NCBI GenBank assembly: GCA_964471535.1
Contig: CAYYHA010000215.1
Coordinates: forward strand, 1 to 7,496
DNA: 7,496 nt
Source: CAYYHA01 sp964471535
GTDB lineage: Bacteria > Myxococcota > Myxococcia > SLRQ01
Direction of reading: 5' to 3'
Shown: one piece after another, positions 5,447-7,496 of the stretch
Layout of the letters: every line of letters begins with the position of its first letter
Numbering within the stretch: the stretch's first letter is position 1
Notes under the pieces: generated by a model
Seen by the model: the letters and a program-made list of their open reading frames with translations, nothing else
Told to the model about the DNA's origin: nothing
The model's database searches: none
Position numbers and translations under genes: made by a program

Positions 5447-6274
5447 CTATGCGTCGTCGAGGTAGCTCTGCCCCAGCTCGATCGCCCGGCGCGTTGCGGC
5501 CTCGACTGCATCGATGAGGGTGCGCCGCAGCCCTCCTGTCTCGAGGGTGTGGATGCCGGCGATGGCCGTTCCGCCGGGACTGGTCACTGCATCCTTGAGG
5601 CGGCCCGGATGCTCACCGGTTTCGATGAGCAGCTTCGCCGCGCCGAAGACCGTCTGTGCGGCGAGCGCCAGGGCCCGGCTCCGTGAGAGTCCCACCTTCA
5701 CTCCGCCATCGGCCAGCGCTTCGATCACCAGGAAGACATACGCGGGCCCGGAGCCGGAGAGGCCGGTGGCCGCGTCGATGAGCGTCTCCTCCAACGTGAT
5801 CGCCGTGCCCACCGACTCGAAGATGCGCACCGCCAGGGCCAGATCCTCCTCGGTGGCGTGGGGGCCGGGGGCGATGGCACTCGCACCGGCGCCGACCAGG
5901 CAGGGGGTGTTGGGCATCACGCGCACGATGCGCGCCTCACGGTGGAGGCGCCGTTCCATGGCGGCGATGGGCACGCCGGCGGCGATGGAGAGGGTCAGGG
6001 TGGACTGCGACAGGCTGGGACCGACCTCGTCCAGGACGCGCAGCAGGATCTGCGGTTTGACGCAGAGGATCACGACCTCTGCGTCCCGCGCCGCCTCGGC
6101 ATTGGAGGCGAAGACCTCGATGCCGTAGCGGCTCCGGAGCGCCTCCCGTCGCGCCTCTCGGGGATGACTGGCACGGATGCGTGTCGGGTCGATGGCGCGT
6201 GCCTCGATGAGGCCCTTCACGATGGCCTCTCCCATGTTGCCGACGCCAATGAATGACAGTGTCTTCTCGATCAT
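5447..6274 (-). CDS. proC: Pyrroline-5-carboxylate reductase
   Basis: This 275-residue enzyme, the usual family length, catalyses the last step of proline synthesis: reduction of 1-pyrroline-5-carboxylate to L-proline with NAD(P)H in the cytoplasm. The Rossmann motif FIGVGNMGEAI has its glycines at 10, 12 and 15; CVKPQ (71-75) and RVMPNTP (118-124) follow. The C-terminal dimerisation/active-site region has SGSGPAY (173-179) and the family signature DAVTSPGGTAIAGIHTLE (228-245). Nothing is truncated and no key motif is missing. The ATG at 6274 is right for the N-terminus, but no clear Shine-Dalgarno precedes it. A five-codon frame (6288-6271) ends in a TGA overlapping this ATG, so re-initiation may help translation. 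It follows the FAD oxidoreductase gene after 33 nt and is probably in the same operon. Confidence 0.96.
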   Translation of the reverse strand: MIEKTLSFIGVGNMGEAIVKGLIEARAIDPTRIRASHPREARREALRSRYGIEVFASNAEAARDAEVVILCVKPQILLRVLDEVGPSLSQSTLTLSIAAGVPIAAMERRLHREARIVRVMPNTPCLVGAGASAIAPGPHATEEDLALAVRIFESVGTAITLEETLIDAATGLSGSGPAYVFLVIEALADGGVKVGLSRSRALALAAQTVFGAAKLLIETGEHPGRLKDAVTSPGGTAIAGIHTLETGGLRRTLIDAVEAATRRAIELGQSYLDDA

Positions 6275-6307
6275 GGTGCGTGGAGCATACCCGCTCTACG
6301 GCGGAGG

Positions 6308-7480
6308 TCAGCCGATGATCATCGACTCGCTGCGGAAGCCCGGCTTGCCGCCCGCGAAGCGATCGACGACGTACGTGTCGAAGTAGGGGTCCTTCTCGCC
6401 CCGCGCGATCCAGCGGGCGCAGAGCTCGGTGACCGCGGGCGCCATCATGAAGCCGTGGCCCCCGAAGCCGACCAGGTGGATGAAGTCCTTCACCCCGGGC
6501 ACCTCGCCCACGATGGGGTGACCATCGGGGCTGACGTCGTAGCATCCGGCCCACTGGCGGATGACGCGCGTGGCGGCGAGGCGGGGCACCAGCGAGAGCG
6601 CGGCGCGGGAGAAGCGCTGCAGGAACTCGAAGCTCGACTCGAAGTTCAGGCCCGGGGGTTCGTCGGGGTCGCCCATGCCCCCGACGATCTCTCCTCGCAT
6701 CGACTGCGAGAAGTAGAGGCCGTTGTCGAGGAGACTCACCATCGGTTGCAACCAGGGCTTCAGCGGCTCCATGGCGAGGATCTCGTGGCGGTAGGGGCGG
6801 TTGGGAAGCTCGACGCCGGCCATCCGGGCGAGCCTCGGGCTCCAGGCGCCCGTGGCGTTGACCGTCAGATCGGGGCGGATGTCGCCGCGGGTCGTGTGAA
6901 TGTGGGTGATCCGGCCGCCCGTGACGGTCAGGCCCTCCACGGTTGTGTGAGTGAAGATCCGCACGCCAAGTGCCTGCGCCCGCTCCGCGTAGCCCCAGAC
7001 GAAGGGCCAGGGAAAGACGATCCCATCGTCGGGGTTGAAGGCGGCCCCCAGGATCTCGGGGTCTGCGAGTTCGGGGACGATCGCTTGAGCCTCGGGCGGC
7101 GTCAGCATGCGGGTGGCGAGTCCGTGTTCCCGCTGCAGCGCGACGGCGGCCTCGAGCGCCTCCAAGACCTCCTGACGTCGCGTGAGGAAGAGATACCCGC
7201 CCTGGCGGAACCAGACGTTGATGCCCATCTCCCGCGCGAAGCGCTTGCAGTGGGCGATGGAACGCTTCATCAGCTCGATGTTGTCCGCGCTCGACCATTG
7301 GGCGCGGACGCCGCCGCCGTTGCGACCCGAGGCGCCGTAACAGAGATAGCTCTGCTCGAGCACCACGACATCGGTCTTCCCCAGGCGGGCCAGGTTGTAG
7401 GCGAGGCCCAGCCCCATGATGCCCCCTCCGACGATGACGACCTCCGCCCGGTCGGGCAGCCGCTCCGATCGGGACCTCAC
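6308..7480 (-). CDS. FAD-dependent amine/amino-acid oxidoreductase (DAO / sarcosine-oxidase beta-like)
   Basis: This 390-residue protein belongs to the DAO superfamily. The FAD-binding dinucleotide motif VVIVGGGIMGLGLAYNLA is at 14-31, with Glu42 at the end of the second strand for ribose binding. ASGRNGGGVRAQW (50-62) is the flavin-contact loop of sarcosine-oxidase beta and related dehydrogenases. NATGAWS (208-214), GCYDVSPDGHPIVG (312-325) and GFGGHGFMMAP (338-348) complete the fold. Such enzymes oxidise the C-N bond of sarcosine, glycine, proline-like or D-amino acids. Cys313 sits one residue off from the cysteine that holds FAD covalently in monomeric sarcosine oxidase, so covalent flavin is not predicted. 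The other subunits of heterotetrameric sarcosine oxidase are absent from the window. The GTG start is backed by GGAGGAG 5 nt upstream, so the gene is complete. Its place before proC hints at imino or amino acid metabolism, but the substrate is not determined. Confidence 0.9.
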   Translation of the reverse strand: MRSRSERLPDRAEVVIVGGGIMGLGLAYNLARLGKTDVVVLEQSYLCYGASGRNGGGVRAQWSSADNIELMKRSIAHCKRFAREMGINVWFRQGGYLFLTRRQEVLEALEAAVALQREHGLATRMLTPPEAQAIVPELADPEILGAAFNPDDGIVFPWPFVWGYAERAQALGVRIFTHTTVEGLTVTGGRITHIHTTRGDIRPDLTVNATGAWSPRLARMAGVELPNRPYRHEILAMEPLKPWLQPMVSLLDNGLYFSQSMRGEIVGGMGDPDEPPGLNFESSFEFLQRFSRAALSLVPRLAATRVIRQWAGCYDVSPDGHPIVGEVPGVKDFIHLVGFGGHGFMMAPAVTELCARWIARGEKDPYFDTYVVDRFAGGKPGFRSESMIIG

Positions 7481-7485
7481 GGCTG

Positions 7486-7492
7486 CTCCTCC
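7486..7492 (-). promoter_or_regulatory. Shine-Dalgarno for the FAD oxidoreductase GTG start
   Basis: GGAGGAG on the minus strand lies 5 nt before the GTG at 7480-7478. It supports this non-ATG start and shows that the gene is whole although it begins only 16 nt from the window edge. Any promoter lies outside the window. Confidence 0.7.
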
Positions 7493-7496
7493 CCGG

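Noticed and set aside
5937..7298. 453-codon minus-strand frame overlapping the oxidoreductase and proC
   Set aside because: It is an off-frame reading of two clear genes, with Arg/Pro/His-rich composition and no motif.

Overview
The window is GC-rich bacterial chromosome with strong G/C preference at third codon positions. It carries eight confidently called protein genes, all on the minus strand, so the reading order runs from position 7480 down to 136. No rRNA, tRNA, CRISPR array, insertion sequence, phage gene or long repeat is visible, and no stretch over 300 bases lacks a gene. The proC / divIVA / DUF167 cluster resembles the cell-envelope locus of deltaproteobacteria-like lineages (Myxococcota, Desulfobacterota, Binatota). 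That placement is an inference from gene order and composition; no marker gene in the window fixes the taxon.

Layout in transcription order: (1) an FAD-dependent amino-acid/sarcosine-oxidase-like oxidoreductase (7480-6308) with a strong Shine-Dalgarno and GTG start; (2) proC, pyrroline-5-carboxylate reductase (6274-5447); (3) a small alpha/beta hydrolase (5391-4687); (4) a DivIVA-domain coiled-coil protein (4690-4148), whose ATG overlaps the hydrolase stop as ATGA; (5) a DUF167/YggU protein (4144-3854), 3 nt further on; (6) a signal-peptide-bearing, membrane-anchored HExxH metalloprotease of peptidase-MA type (3812-2796); (7) a two-TM HAMP-GAF-GGDEF diguanylate cyclase (2723-1152); (8) a freestanding short-chain dehydrogenase resembling the dehydrogenase domain of peroxisomal multifunctional enzyme 2 (1053-136).

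Genes 1 to 6 are tightly packed (overlap to 55 nt) and probably form one operon. The cyclase follows after 72 nt and could be read through. The dehydrogenase follows after 98 nt and has a plausible sigma70-type promoter of its own. Past it, a GC-rich hairpin (94-119) and a possible 3' end of a convergent plus-strand gene (1-24) suggest the end of the transcription unit.

Functionally the window mixes housekeeping amino-acid metabolism (ProC and an amine/imino-acid oxidase relative), envelope or polarity functions (DivIVA, membrane protease), c-di-GMP signalling, and acyl-CoA or sterol-type beta-oxidation. I see no evidence for a wholly new system. The points most worth a second look are the hydrolase sitting in the proC-divIVA interval where yggT is commonly found, its translational coupling to divIVA, and the single-pass anchored gluzincin encoded in the same operon.
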